NCBI RefSeq assembly: GCF_015594845.1
Contig: NZ_JADNRK010000008.1
Span: forward strand, 1 to 64,000
DNA: 64,000 bases
DNA from: Alkalibacter mobilis
Lineage (GTDB): Bacteria; Bacillota; Clostridia; Eubacteriales; Alkalibacteraceae
Direction of reading: 5' to 3'
Part shown: in pieces, positions 1 to 8,975 of the stretch
How positions within the stretch are numbered: the stretch's first letter is position 1
Layout of the letters: the number at the start of each line of letters is the position of its first letter
The notes under the pieces: model-generated
What the model saw: the letters and a program-made list of their open reading frames with translations, nothing else
Databases searched by the model: none
Told to the model about the DNA's origin: nothing
Position numbers and translations under genes: made by a program

Positions 1-14
1 ATGTTATCGGACAT
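1..14 (-). CDS. Start of a gene running off the left edge
   Basis: On the minus strand an AAAGGAGG Shine-Dalgarno at about 23-30 is followed nine bases later by ATG TCC GAT AAC, which leaves the window at position 1. A second ATG at 21 gives only five codons before a stop, so the inner ATG is preferred. Only four codons are visible and no product can be named. The 100 bases upstream hold a possible -10 (TATAAT, near 115-120 on the minus strand) and a small inverted repeat, ATGGAC-AC-GTCCAT, near 72-85. Confidence 0.35.
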
Positions 15-130
15 GTTTCATAGCCTCCTTTGGTTCGATTTTGTGTGGTAACTTGATTTTACCAAACGGCTATGGACACGTCCATTTTTCGTTATTTTGT
101 TTTTGCGAAATTAATTATACGTTATCTGTT

Positions 131-1093
131 TTATTTTTCCGATATTACAACATATTCTTCAAGCCAATCAATGACTTCTTTAGGAGTAACTTTACCCAAA
201 TATTCAAAATCCTCCCAGTCATCCCAAACCATATCCGGCAATCGATCAGGTTGCTCTCCTATCAATGTGGCACTTGTCACTACACGGCCGGTAACAGCTT
301 CTCTCAAATAAACAAGCCTCTTTTCCTGTGATCTTTTCCCTATGATCGGATCAGTTGCCGGACCATAGTAAACTTCGTCCAATATGATTTTTTCAATTTC
401 TCCCCAAGTCAATACCAGTTGTATGGATCCTGGTTCTCCCAGTGCCTGCCATTCAATTGGTAAATATTCATTCCAATTGTAGGGATCATTATTAAATCTG
501 CCCATTCTAGATCCTAAAAACTCTCCATCATCCATAATGACAACGGGATGAATCCCCGGTTCTGCCGACTGATAAGGTGTAGCTTCAACTTCGTATCCCT
601 CTGCAGCCGGCTTACAATAATTAATATTTATTTCTATTAGACCACCTTTTTTTACTATGTCCTGATCGCTGTACTCCATCAAAGCATCAATGCTTTTAAT
701 ACTCCCAATTTTACATAGCGCAAACAATGCTTTCATTTCCAGCGCTTCGTCGTCCAAAACATCGATCAAAGGTTCGACAGCCCTCTCGTCTTTTATATCT
801 GCCAATATTTCAATCGCAGAGCTTATAATCATTTCATTTTTATTTTTAATGGCTTTTATTAGCAGCGGAACCGCTTCTTCTCCAACATCGATCAAAGCAT
901 CATATGCATCTTTTCTGATGTCATTATCATAACTCTCCGCATCTCCCTTGTCGTATCCCAGGGCATCTATAAGGCCGCTGATATCTTTGTCCATTATTAA
1001 TTTTTCCACACTTGGTCTGGCACATCCCGACAACATAATAACGAAAGATAATAGTAATCCCAATAACGCCACATAAAAACTCCTAGATTTCAT
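131..1093 (-). CDS. HEAT-repeat lipoprotein, function unknown
   Basis: This is a predicted secreted, lipid-anchored protein of about 320 residues. The N-terminus has two positively charged residues, a hydrophobic stretch and a lipobox LSGC, with the acylated cysteine at residue 24. Residues 30-150 look like HEAT or PBS-lyase-type helical repeats, with phrases such as DKDISGLIDALG and DERAVEPLIDVL, which usually form protein-binding scaffolds. The C-terminal half is not recognised. I chose ATG 1093 over GTG 1102 because the GGGGTG ribosome site is well spaced only for the ATG. No neighbour suggests a pathway. The lipoprotein and repeat assignments are visible in the sequence; the biological role is unknown. 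Confidence 0.8.
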   Translation of the reverse strand: MKSRSFYVALLGLLLSFVIMLSGCARPSVEKLIMDKDISGLIDALGYDKGDAESYDNDIRKDAYDALIDVGEEAVPLLIKAIKNKNEMIISSAIEILADIKDERAVEPLIDVLDDEALEMKALFALCKIGSIKSIDALMEYSDQDIVKKGGLIEININYCKPAAEGYEVEATPYQSAEPGIHPVVIMDDGEFLGSRMGRFNNDPYNWNEYLPIEWQALGEPGSIQLVLTWGEIEKIILDEVYYGPATDPIIGKRSQEKRLVYLREAVTGRVVTSATLIGEQPDRLPDMVWDDWEDFEYLGKVTPKEVIDWLEEYVVISEK

Positions 1094-1284
1094 TTGCCAC
1101 ACACCCCGTTCTTTTGATTTAATTATATCTCACACATGATATTTACTCTACCTGAAACAAAACTTCAAACAATTTTTCAGTGTAATTTCTACCCTATCGA
1201 AGGATATTGATCTGATTAAAATCACACTAGATTCAAAGTTTGATCCCTACCGGTTTTCTTTTGGGATTTCTCACAACTTATATC

Positions 1285-1313
1285 TTGGTTCATTAGTGTA
1301 AACCTTGTAATAA
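1285..1313 (+). promoter_or_regulatory. Possible promoter for the PhnA-like gene
   Basis: TTGGTT, 17 bases, then TAATAA, about 90 bases before the ATG at 1402. The match is moderate. The rest of the gap between 1094 and 1401 shows no other clear structure. Confidence 0.35.
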
Positions 1314-1401
1314 AAAGAATGTTATGGTAGCATTATCAGGCACGTTGAAAGTCCACAGGTCTGCAACATGCCTAAATAATCAGGAATGGAGTTTAATTAT
1401 T

Positions 1402-1740
1402 ATGGAAAATTTCCCAAATTGCCCCAAATGCAACTCGGAATACACCTACCAGGACGGTAGCCTTTTCATTTGTCCGGAATGCGCTTATGAGTGGGCAGCA
1501 GTTGAAGAAGAAAGTTCCGTTGAAGAAAATATTTTCAAGGATGCAAACGGAAACATCCTAAGCGATGGAGATTCAATTACAATCATCAAAGACCTCAAGG
1601 TAAAAGGAAGTTCTCAGCCACTTAAAATGGGTACCAAAGTTAAGAATATCCGTCTGGTCGAAGGCGATCACAACATCGACTGCAAAATAGATGGCTTTGG
1701 CGCCATGAAGCTCAAGTCAGAATTCGTAAAAAAGATTTAG
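1402..1740 (+). CDS. PhnA/YjdM-family zinc-ribbon protein
   Basis: This 112-residue protein has an N-terminal zinc ribbon (CPKC at residues 6-9 and CPEC at about 23-26) followed by the small beta domain of the PhnA family, with the phrases FKDANGNIL and [15 protein letters not shown]. Family members were named after the E. coli phn region but are not required for phosphonate breakdown. Their biochemical role is unsettled. The frame is open further upstream to 1324, but the family normally begins just before the zinc ribbon, so ATG 1402 is used. The gene is monocistronic, with a strong terminator right after it. Confidence 0.85.
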   Translation: MENFPNCPKCNSEYTYQDGSLFICPECAYEWAAVEEESSVEENIFKDANGNILSDGDSITIIKDLKVKGSSQPLKMGTKVKNIRLVEGDHNIDCKIDGFGAMKLKSEFVKKI

Positions 1741-1766
1741 CACCTATATGTCCCTTATGAATTGCC

Positions 1767-1794
1767 CACCACGTTCATCGTGGTGTTTTTTTTT
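1767..1794 (+). terminator. Intrinsic terminator after the PhnA-like gene
   Basis: CACCACG, loop TTCAT, CGTGGTG, then nine T. Confidence 0.92.
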
Positions 1795-1862
1795 GCATTT
1801 TAGTGGTATTATATAATTATAGTATATTTTGAACTTACTACAAATTTAGGGAGGTATTTTGG

Positions 1863-3752
1863 ATGTACACAGGAGGTTACATGGGAAAGGTCTTGAGAGT
1901 GAATCTTTCCACGAAAGAAATCACCACTGAGGAATTACCGGAAAAAATAGCCAAAGATTTTATAGGCGGCGCCGGATTTGGAATCAAATATCTCTTCGAT
2001 GAAGTACCCGGAGACACGGATGCCTTGGGCGAAGAAAACAAGTTGATTTTTGCTCCCGGCCCCTTGAGCGGAACATCGGCACCATGCGCCAGCAGAATGG
2101 CGGTCACCACCAAATCACCTTTGACAAATGCTGTAGGAATGGCCTTGTCAGGCGGTTATTTCCCCGTAGAATTGAAATTTGCAGGCTACGACGTTTTGAT
2201 CATAGAAGGAAAATCGGAAGAACCGGTTTACTTATGGATCAAGGATGATAACGTTTCCATAAGGAAGGCGGACAAAATCTGGGGAATGAATACCATCGAC
2301 ACCCAAGATGTGCTGAAACAGGAATTGAAGGAAGAATCTGCAAGGATCGCCTGCATCGGTCCTGCCGGCGAGAACTTGTCGAAGATGGCTGCTATCATCA
2401 ACGAAAGAAGGGCTTTTGGGCGAAAAGGAGTAGGCGCCGTTATGGGTTCGAAGAACCTGAAAGCCATTGCTGTTCGTGGCACTAAAGAAGTCCCAATCGG
2501 AAATGAAGAACTTTTCAAAAAGGCCAGGAGTGCCATGCTTGCAGGCATGAAGGAAAGTCCCATGCTTTATCCACATTTCTCAAAACTCGGAACTCCAATG
2601 GTCGTGGATGCAACTTCAGCGTTGGGGATTTTTCCCTCTGAAAATTATAGAAACACCGGGGAAGACGATTATACCGAAAGTCTCGGAGCTGAATCAAGCG
2701 TAGCAAGAACTTTGGGCAATGAGCATTGTTACGGATGTCCAGTGGGGTGTACGCAAATGAAACTCGCCAGAGGCGGAAATCTTAAGTATCAGGGCACCAT
2801 GTCCGATCCCGAGTACGAAACCTACTACAGTCTAGGTTCTTGCACAGGTGTCAAGAATCATGATGCAGTGATACACGCTGACCATCTTTGCGACAAGCTG
2901 GGCCTTGATACTATTTCTGTCGGAGTTACCATAGGCTTTGCCATGGAACTTTACGAAAGTGGTCTTCTCAGCAAAGAACAGACAAGCGGATTGGATTTAA
3001 GATTCGGCAATGACGAGGCCATGGTAGACGCCATAACTGAAATTGCATATAGAAACGAAGGTATCGGAAGTCTTCTGTGCGACGGCTCAAAAGTCTTGGC
3101 GGAGCAGATCGGACAGGGCAGCGAGAAATACGCAATGCATGTCAAGGGTTTGGAATTTCCTGCCTACGATCCAAGAGGCGCAAAGGCTCATGGATTAAAT
3201 TACGTGACTTCCTATACCGGAGCGGACCACAACAGAGGATATGCTCCGCAAGAGATTTTTGGAGCAGAGATCCCAAAGGCCTACGACAGGTTCACTCCTG
3301 AAGGCAAAGGCTGGCTTACCATGTACAATCAGGATTTAAGATCGGCTACGTGCGACTGTCCAACAATGTGTGGTTTTCTGATCGACATGGCCCTTCCTCA
3401 TATGGCCGAAGAAAATACTGCCGACATGGTCAGCGGAGCAACAGGACTTGACATAAAGAAGGAAGACGTAATGGTGATCGGAGCCAGAGTAAACAATCTT
3501 GCAAGAGCTTTTAACCTTACTGCAGGTCTTACAAAAGCCGACGACACTTATCCGGAAAGGATATTGACTGAACCCATCAAGGAAGGTGGTTCCAAAGGAC
3601 ATTACGTCAGCCCGGAGGAACTTGAAATGATGCTCAACGATTATTACGACTCTAGAAATTGGACTAAGGAAGGAGTCCCCACCGAAGAAAGATTGTCTGA
3701 ACTTGGTCTGGATGAAGCAATAGTCAAATTAAAAGAAAAGGGCCTGCTGTAA
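1863..3752 (+). CDS. aor: Tungsten-dependent aldehyde:ferredoxin oxidoreductase
   Basis: This enzyme class oxidises aldehydes to carboxylic acids, or runs in reverse, with ferredoxin as partner. It uses a tungsten bis-pterin cofactor and one 4Fe-4S cluster in the cytoplasm. At 629 residues it has the usual family length. The N-terminus GYMGKVLRVNL and the GGAGFG segment are typical. Cluster ligands are visible as C289, C292 and C296 (CYGCPVGC), with the fourth in the TCDCPTMC segment at 497-503. The ATG at 1863 has GGGAGG eight bases upstream; an internal ATG at 1881 also has a ribosome site, but family alignments favour the longer form. A MoaD-like gene follows after two bases. In amino acid fermenters such enzymes are thought to handle aldehydes from 2-keto acids, but the substrate cannot be told from sequence. 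Confidence 0.95.
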   Translation: MYTGGYMGKVLRVNLSTKEITTEELPEKIAKDFIGGAGFGIKYLFDEVPGDTDALGEENKLIFAPGPLSGTSAPCASRMAVTTKSPLTNAVGMALSGGYFPVELKFAGYDVLIIEGKSEEPVYLWIKDDNVSIRKADKIWGMNTIDTQDVLKQELKEESARIACIGPAGENLSKMAAIINERRAFGRKGVGAVMGSKNLKAIAVRGTKEVPIGNEELFKKARSAMLAGMKESPMLYPHFSKLGTPMVVDATSALGIFPSENYRNTGEDDYTESLGAESSVARTLGNEHCYGCPVGCTQMKLARGGNLKYQGTMSDPEYETYYSLGSCTGVKNHDAVIHADHLCDKLGLDTISVGVTIGFAMELYESGLLSKEQTSGLDLRFGNDEAMVDAITEIAYRNEGIGSLLCDGSKVLAEQIGQGSEKYAMHVKGLEFPAYDPRGAKAHGLNYVTSYTGADHNRGYAPQEIFGAEIPKAYDRFTPEGKGWLTMYNQDLRSATCDCPTMCGFLIDMALPHMAEENTADMVSGATGLDIKKEDVMVIGARVNNLARAFNLTAGLTKADDTYPERILTEPIKEGGSKGHYVSPEELEMMLNDYYDSRNWTKEGVPTEERLSELGLDEAIVKLKEKGLL

Positions 3753-3754
3753 AT

Positions 3755-4048
3755 ATGTCTGAAATCGAGATAACTGTTAAAACCATATACAGTTTCGAAA
3801 AATATCTGGGTGGCAAGAAGAGTCAAAAAATCTTGTTGAAATCCGATTCCACCGTAATGGACATAATCGACATATTAACATCAGTTTATGGCAAAACCCT
3901 TAGAGATAAGCTGATACAAGATGGAAGACCCGCCCGCGGCATGGTTTACCTGCTAAACGGCAGGACCATTATGGCTCTTGACGGGCTGGAAACTAAAGTA
4001 GATGACGGTGATGAGTTTATTGTAATGCCCCCAGTTGGGGGCGGTTAA
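3755..4048 (+). CDS. MoaD/ThiS-like sulfur carrier next to aor
   Basis: This 97-residue beta-grasp protein ends in Pro-Pro-Val-Gly-Gly-Gly. MoaD and ThiS proteins use a C-terminal Gly-Gly that is adenylated and thiocarboxylated to deliver sulfur, here presumably to the pterin dithiolene. Three terminal glycines leave one residue beyond the usual Gly-Gly, or the pair is simply the last two. The start codon lies two bases after the aor stop, so the genes are co-transcribed and probably translationally coupled. This arrangement is common for AOR genes and suggests a dedicated cofactor sulfur carrier. The last codons form part of a long inverted repeat described separately. Confidence 0.88.
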   Translation: MSEIEITVKTIYSFEKYLGGKKSQKILLKSDSTVMDIIDILTSVYGKTLRDKLIQDGRPARGMVYLLNGRTIMALDGLETKVDDGDEFIVMPPVGGG

Positions 4049-4070
4049 AAAGAGGCGCCCCCAACTGGGG
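4029..4070. repeat. 15-bp inverted repeat overlapping the MoaD-like stop
   Basis: CCCCAGTTGGGGGCG at 4029-4043 is perfectly complementary to 4056-4070, with a 12-base loop. The left arm encodes the Val-Gly-Gly-Gly tail region of the MoaD-like protein. The right arm is also part of the minus-strand terminator for fdhD, so the two folds compete. Confidence 0.8.
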
Positions 4071-4078
4071 CACCTCTT
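4046..4078 (-). terminator. Intrinsic terminator of the fdhA-mobA-fdhD unit
   Basis: Read on the minus strand: AAGAGG, a GC core CCCC/GGGG, CCTCTT, then a T run. It begins at the fdhD stop codon. Confidence 0.82.
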
Positions 4079-4847
4079 ATGTATATACATTCATTTTTTC
4101 TCCCCTGACAAATCCAATGAGCTTCAGTCCCACTTTCTTCGCTCTGTTGATTGCCTCATCGGTAGGAGCCGATCTGCTGATCAACACCGGGATACCTCTC
4201 AGTATAACTTTATCCACGATTTCTGAAGACATCCTGCCGGTAGACAAAACAACCTTGTCTTTCAAATCGATGCCGTCGATCAAGGCTTTTCCAAGTATCT
4301 TTTCCAATGCATTATGTCTACCGATATCATCTCTGGAATATAAGATCTCATCTTTTGTACAAAGTGCGCAACTGTGTACTCCTCCGGTTTTTAAGAACAA
4401 CTCTGATGACTTGTTGAAATCCCTTACCATACGGAACACATCCTCGGGTTGCACCTCGATGGCCCGGATTTTTTCATCGCTACCCTCTCTCACCACGGGA
4501 AACACTACTTTTCTACCCTTCCCGCAAGCTGTGGTGACGGTAGTTTCGCCTATCAGCTGATCACCGGAAAATTTAAAAATATCTTCTCTGGAAAGCTTCA
4601 GTACGGCCTTTCCCTTTTCGCTGTCTATGGAAATGCTTAAGACATCGTCTTTTGAAGCGATTATCCCTTCGGAGTATAAATACCCAAATACGAGTTCCTC
4701 CAGATGTTCCGGGGAACACAGCAGCGATACAAAATAGTTGTTGTTCAAGTAGATGGCCAAACTGTATTCAACGACCACGTCATCGTCAGTCTCAAAAAAA
4801 CCATCCCTGTATTTTTTTATGGTAATTTTTTTTGTAGTTTCAATCAT
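4077..4847 (-). CDS. fdhD: Formate dehydrogenase accessory sulfurtransferase FdhD
   Basis: FdhD passes sulfur from a cysteine desulfurase to the molybdenum or tungsten bis-MGD cofactor, which formate dehydrogenase needs for activity. The 256-residue product carries family marks: TTACGKG around C108, GGVHSCALC around 155-163, and RDDIGRHNA just after. The frame is open further upstream inside mobA, but ATG 4847 lies eight bases after the mobA stop with a ribosome site at the mobA 3' end, and gives the normal family length. It is the last gene of a three-gene unit with fdhA and mobA, and that context fits the assignment closely. Confidence 0.95.
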   Translation of the reverse strand: MIETTKKITIKKYRDGFFETDDDVVVEYSLAIYLNNNYFVSLLCSPEHLEELVFGYLYSEGIIASKDDVLSISIDSEKGKAVLKLSREDIFKFSGDQLIGETTVTTACGKGRKVVFPVVREGSDEKIRAIEVQPEDVFRMVRDFNKSSELFLKTGGVHSCALCTKDEILYSRDDIGRHNALEKILGKALIDGIDLKDKVVLSTGRMSSEIVDKVILRGIPVLISRSAPTDEAINRAKKVGLKLIGFVRGEKMNVYT

Positions 4848-4854
4848 CAGCCAA

Positions 4855-5460
4855 TCAACAACTTTCCTTAGCTTTGTTAACAAAACCGTTTATATCTTCC
4901 TTGGTGTTCAAATTATAAAACATATCCCAATCAGGGCTGAACTCTCGGGCTTCGCTTTCTGGAATATAAAAAATGTTTCTTCTTTCGAGAAATTTAAAAA
5001 TCGATTTCCTGCCTTCTTTCAAGTAATCCTCGATCCCATTGATCAATTCCTTTGAATAGAATGCATTGAAGGGCTCTATCCAATCCTTGTATCTGGTGAC
5101 GCATCCTTCATAATCTGATCCGGCCAATTTTTCTTTCATGAAATCGACATAGCTCATGTCTATTACCGGCATATCACAGGCAAACACGTAGGAAAACTTG
5201 GATGTGGATTCCAAAAGACCGGCATGGATCCCTCCCAGGGGACCCATGCCGGCAATTTTATCCTTTACAGTTTTAAGTGAAAGTCCTTCGTAATCCTCGG
5301 GTGTTTGCGTAACCAGCACGATTTCTTCAAAACTTTTTTCCAGCGTTTCGGTTATTCTATTCATCAGCCTGCAATTGTGGATTATCAATTTCTGCTTGTC
5401 AAAACCCATGCGGCTGCTCTTTCCTCCGGCCAATACTATGGCTGTTCCAAACTCCCTCAT
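4855..5460 (-). CDS. mobA: Molybdenum cofactor guanylyltransferase MobA
   Basis: MobA joins GMP to molybdopterin to make MGD, the cofactor form used by formate dehydrogenases. The 201-residue protein begins with the nucleotide-binding signature AIVLAGGKSSRMGFDKQ and has GPLGGIHAGL and the metal-binding ACDMPVID segment. It lies between fdhA and fdhD, all on the minus strand and closely spaced, which indicates a cofactor-maturation module dedicated to the dehydrogenase. Confidence 0.94.
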   Translation of the reverse strand: MREFGTAIVLAGGKSSRMGFDKQKLIIHNCRLMNRITETLEKSFEEIVLVTQTPEDYEGLSLKTVKDKIAGMGPLGGIHAGLLESTSKFSYVFACDMPVIDMSYVDFMKEKLAGSDYEGCVTRYKDWIEPFNAFYSKELINGIEDYLKEGRKSIFKFLERRNIFYIPESEAREFSPDWDMFYNLNTKEDINGFVNKAKESC

Positions 5461-5496
5461 AGACTCTCCTCATTTCAAATCATACAAAGTGAATTC

Positions 5497-8184
5497 TTAC
5501 GCTTTTTCCAATCTGACTGCACTTACTTTCAGCTCGGGGATTTTCGCTATAGGATCCAAGGCTGCCTGAGTCAATGTGTTGGCTCCGTTCTCATAGAAAT
5601 GGAAAGGCATGAATACTACATCTTCATCTACTTTGTCAGTGACTTTTGCAGTTGTAACGATCTCTCCTCTTCTAGAGCCTACTTTGACCTTGTCGCCATC
5701 CTTAAGCTCAAGTCTGCTTGCAGTAACCGGATTTATCTCTATATAGGATTCCGGGAACATGATGTCTATCCCTTTGACTCTCTTTGTCATGGTCCTAGTG
5801 TGATAGTGGTACAAAATTCTTCCGGTAGTCATGATGTAAGGATAATCCTTGTCTGTAGTTTCAGCACTTTCAATATAGTCTGCAGGTTTGAACAAACCTT
5901 TTCCCCTGGACATGGACTCTGTATGGAGCACCTTTGTACCCGGATGATCCTTTGTAGGACATGGCCACTGCAGGCCTTCTTCTTCGATCCTGTCAAATGA
6001 AATCCCACCATATTGAGGTGTTACTGAAGCGATTTCGTCCATGATCTCACCGGGATTTTTATAATTTGCTTCATATCCCATTCTGTTCATTATATCGCTT
6101 AAGATCATCCAGTCGGGTTTTGAACTGCCAATTGGTTCAATGGCTTTTCTTACTCTTTGGACTCTTCTTTCCGTGTTTGTGAAAGTACCGTCTTTCTCAG
6201 CAAATGATGCTGCCGGAAGTACCACATCGGCAAACTCGGCGGTTTCAGACATGAAAATGTCTTGAACTACTATGAAATCTGCCTTTCTCAGCGCTTCTTC
6301 AACGTGTTTTGTATCGGGATCCGATACGACTGGATTTTCACCCATTACATACAACATTTTTAAAGATCCGTCGTCAAGACCGTTCAATACTTCTGTCAAT
6401 GTCAGACCAGCTTTATCGGACAATTTCGCTCCCCAGGCTTTTTCAAACTTTTCTTGAGCTTTTGGATCGAAAACTTTCTGATATCCTGGATAATCTCCTG
6501 GAAGCGCACCCATGTCGCAAGCTCCTTGAACGTTGTTTTGTCCCCTTAACGGGTTTACTCCGGCGCCTTCCTTGCCGATGTTTCCGCAAAGAAGTGCAAG
6601 ATTCGATACGGACATGACACCCTGGGTTCCGGTAGAATGTTGGGTAACGCCCATGGAGTAGTATATTGCAGCTCTGTCGGCTTCACCATACATTCTTGCC
6701 GCCTTGACGAGATCATCTTCGTTTATACCGCAAATTTCGGCAACTTTGGCAGGTGTGTATGCTTCCATGATTTTTTCAAGTTCTTCATAATTTTCGGTTC
6801 TTGCCGCTATATATTCCTTGTCTTGAAGACCTTCTTTTATTATTACATGCATCATTCCATTGAAGAATGCCACGTTGGTTCCAGGTTTGATTTGAAGGAA
6901 TATGTCTGCTTCTTTTGCCAATTCGATTTCTCTCGGCTCTGCTACGATCAGTTTAGCACCTTTTTCCTTGGCTTGCTGGATATGGGCTCCTATCACCGGA
7001 TGCGACTCTGTAGTATTGGAACCGGATACCAATATCAAGTCTGATTTCAATGCTTCAAGATTGCTGTTTGTCATGGCTCCACTGCCCAAGGTCGTTGCAA
7101 GTCCTGCTACAGTCGATGCATGACAAAGTCTGGCGCAGTGATCTACATTGTTTGTTCCCACAACTGCTCTGAGCAATTTTTGGAACAGATAATTTTCTTC
7201 ATTGGTGCATCTTGCAGACGAGAAACCTGCAACTGCATCTGGACCATATTCTTCTTTTGTCTTCTTGAGTTTGTCAACTACCAAATCGAGAGCTTCCTCC
7301 CACGTAGCTTCCTCAAAAGTTCCATTTCTCTTGATCAAAGGAGTCTTTAACCTGTCTTCGTGGTTGACGAACTTGTAACCGAATTTGCCTTTGACACAAA
7401 GCATGTTGTTGTTGGATTCACCGGCATAAGGTGCTACCTCAACTATTTTATCGCCTTTTATCAGCAATTCCATCTGACATCCAACACCGCAGAAAGAGCA
7501 GGTAGTTCTAACCTTTCGAACTTCCCAGTATCTAAATCTGTCTGTTCTTCTCGGAACCAATGCTCCTACGGGGCAAACGCTTACACAGTTTCCGCAGGAT
7601 ACGCACTTGGATTGAGCCAGCGGATCCTCAAAAGGTGGAGAAACGTGTGTGTCAAACCCTCTTTCGCTCATTCCTATCGCATGAGTCTGTTGAAGCTCAT
7701 TGCAAACTCTGACGCATTTTCCGCAAAGTATGCATTTGTTTCTGTCGTAATAGTAGAATTTATTTGAGTGATCAAGAGGAAATTCTGGTTCTTCCGGATT
7801 TTCAAATCTCGATCCTTTAACTCCATATTCAAAACTGTAGTCTTGCAGCTTGCAGTTTCCTGCCGCAGAACAAGTCAGGCAGTCATGTGGATGCCTTGAC
7901 CATATCAGATCAAGCACAACTTTTCTACCTTGAACGACCCTTTCACTTCTGGTGGATACCACCATGCCCTCAGTAGCAGGCATTGTGCACGATGGAGACA
8001 AAGTTCTGGCCCCTTGGACTTCAACCAAACACATCCTGCACGCTCCACCCAAACTCGACTCCAAACGCGGATCGTGACACAATGTAGGTATTTCTATTCC
8101 GGCTTGTCTGGCCGCTTCCAGGACTGTAGTCCCTTTTTCGACTTCAATCACTTGATTGTCAATCGTTAGTTTGATCATTTTCAC
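5497..8184 (-). CDS. fdhA: Formate dehydrogenase catalytic subunit, cysteine type
   Basis: This 895-residue molybdo- or tungsto-enzyme oxidises formate to CO2, or reduces CO2. Domains in order: a 2Fe-2S ferredoxin domain (residues 1-80; C36, C49, C52, C66), a NuoG-like region (His and Cys ligands near 98-111), two 4Fe-4S motifs (C151xxCxxCxxxC and C194xxCxxCxxxC), a further 4Fe-4S cluster at 229-263, and the bis-MGD domain. The metal ligand is Cys354 in CARLCHAS, encoded by TGT at 7125-7123, where selenoenzymes have Sec. The start is GTG 8184 with AAGGAG eight bases upstream. The NuoG-like N-terminus implies electron exchange with a NuoF-, NuoE- or hydrogenase-type partner, but none is encoded beside it. 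Confidence 0.95.
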   Translation of the reverse strand: MKMIKLTIDNQVIEVEKGTTVLEAARQAGIEIPTLCHDPRLESSLGGACRMCLVEVQGARTLSPSCTMPATEGMVVSTRSERVVQGRKVVLDLIWSRHPHDCLTCSAAGNCKLQDYSFEYGVKGSRFENPEEPEFPLDHSNKFYYYDRNKCILCGKCVRVCNELQQTHAIGMSERGFDTHVSPPFEDPLAQSKCVSCGNCVSVCPVGALVPRRTDRFRYWEVRKVRTTCSFCGVGCQMELLIKGDKIVEVAPYAGESNNNMLCVKGKFGYKFVNHEDRLKTPLIKRNGTFEEATWEEALDLVVDKLKKTKEEYGPDAVAGFSSARCTNEENYLFQKLLRAVVGTNNVDHCARLCHASTVAGLATTLGSGAMTNSNLEALKSDLILVSGSNTTESHPVIGAHIQQAKEKGAKLIVAEPREIELAKEADIFLQIKPGTNVAFFNGMMHVIIKEGLQDKEYIAARTENYEELEKIMEAYTPAKVAEICGINEDDLVKAARMYGEADRAAIYYSMGVTQHSTGTQGVMSVSNLALLCGNIGKEGAGVNPLRGQNNVQGACDMGALPGDYPGYQKVFDPKAQEKFEKAWGAKLSDKAGLTLTEVLNGLDDGSLKMLYVMGENPVVSDPDTKHVEEALRKADFIVVQDIFMSETAEFADVVLPAASFAEKDGTFTNTERRVQRVRKAIEPIGSSKPDWMILSDIMNRMGYEANYKNPGEIMDEIASVTPQYGGISFDRIEEEGLQWPCPTKDHPGTKVLHTESMSRGKGLFKPADYIESAETTDKDYPYIMTTGRILYHYHTRTMTKRVKGIDIMFPESYIEINPVTASRLELKDGDKVKVGSRRGEIVTTAKVTDKVDEDVVFMPFHFYENGANTLTQAALDPIAKIPELKVSAVRLEKA

Positions 8185-8260
8185 GCTTCAACTCCTTTAT
8201 GTATGATACCGTTTTCTTTTTAATCCGATTGCTTGTATTTACAGGCAGAATCTTGATGTA

Positions 8261-8289
8261 ATTTTATCCTACCAAGCACTAAAAGTCAA
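8261..8289 (-). promoter_or_regulatory. Promoter of the fdhA unit
   Basis: TTGACT at 8289-8284, a 17-base spacer, TAAAAT at 8266-8261, about 75 bases before the fdhA GTG. Confidence 0.75.
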
Positions 8290-8395
8290 TTTAGATATCT
8301 TTCAAACAAAGGTTTTTGACTTCTTGATCAAAAACAACGGACATTTTTCATTCTAACATACTTTTGCAAGTAATGACCCATCGCAGGCAAATAAA

Positions 8396-8884
8396 TTATT
8401 CCAAAAAATATTGCATTATGACCAGATCCAGAAATTTTTCAAATTTATACCCTGCCTCCTTAATTTTTCCGCAGTAAAAAAAACCGGCGTTCTCATGAAT
8501 CTTTAAGCTCACGGCATTCTCGGAATCAATGTAGGCTACCATTATATGAAATCTTTTTTCTTTTGCCAAATCCATCAATGCAAACAATAACTTTTTTCCG
8601 ATCCCCCTGCCACGGTACTCTGCATCGACGTAGATAGAATGTTCAACCGTTTTATCGAATCCTCGAAATGGTCTATAAGTGCCAAAAGTGGCAAAGCCAA
8701 CAACCTCACCTTCCATCTCCTCAACGATGACCGGAAATCCCTGTTGGATTTTTAAATCGAACCAGTGCCTCATTTCTTCAGGTGACCTTTCATCATAATG
8801 ATATACGGCAGTTGTGTTTTTGATATTGTAGTTGAAAATTCTCAAGATATCTTTCAAGTCCTTTAATACTGCTTCCCTTATCAT
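8396..8884 (-). CDS. GNAT acetyltransferase, phosphinothricin-acetyltransferase-like
   Basis: This 162-residue protein has a complete GNAT fold: MIREAVLKDLKDIL at the start, the acetyl-CoA loop RGRGIGKKLL in the middle, and SLKIHENAGF near the end. The last phrase and the overall pattern resemble the PAT/YncA subgroup, whose members acetylate amino compounds such as phosphinothricin or methionine sulfoximine. The natural substrate cannot be assigned. ATG 8884 is preceded by a perfect GGGAGG site and is preferred to a longer frame. It sits between fdhA and cysK without clear co-transcription with either. Confidence 0.88.
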   Translation of the reverse strand: MIREAVLKDLKDILRIFNYNIKNTTAVYHYDERSPEEMRHWFDLKIQQGFPVIVEEMEGEVVGFATFGTYRPFRGFDKTVEHSIYVDAEYRGRGIGKKLLFALMDLAKEKRFHIMVAYIDSENAVSLKIHENAGFFYCGKIKEAGYKFEKFLDLVIMQYFLE

Positions 8885-8932
8885 AAATACCTCCCAGATA
8901 TTAAACTGACACAACAATTATACATCACGGCA

Positions 8933-8967
8933 ACAAAAAAATCCCGGATTCGAATCAATCCGGGATT
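8933..8967 (-). terminator. Intrinsic terminator after cysK
   Basis: AATCCCGGAT and ATCCGGGATT around an eight-base loop, followed on the minus strand by seven T. Confidence 0.93.
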
Positions 8968-8975
8968 TAGTTCAT

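Noticed and set aside
5305-6000. Long plus-strand frame opposite mobA and fdhA
   Set aside because: It lies antisense to two well-supported genes, has no ribosome site and shows no family features. Other long antisense frames in the window were rejected for the same reason.
7123-7125. Selenocysteine in the formate dehydrogenase
   Set aside because: The codon at the metal-ligand position is TGT (Cys354), and no in-frame TGA interrupts the gene.
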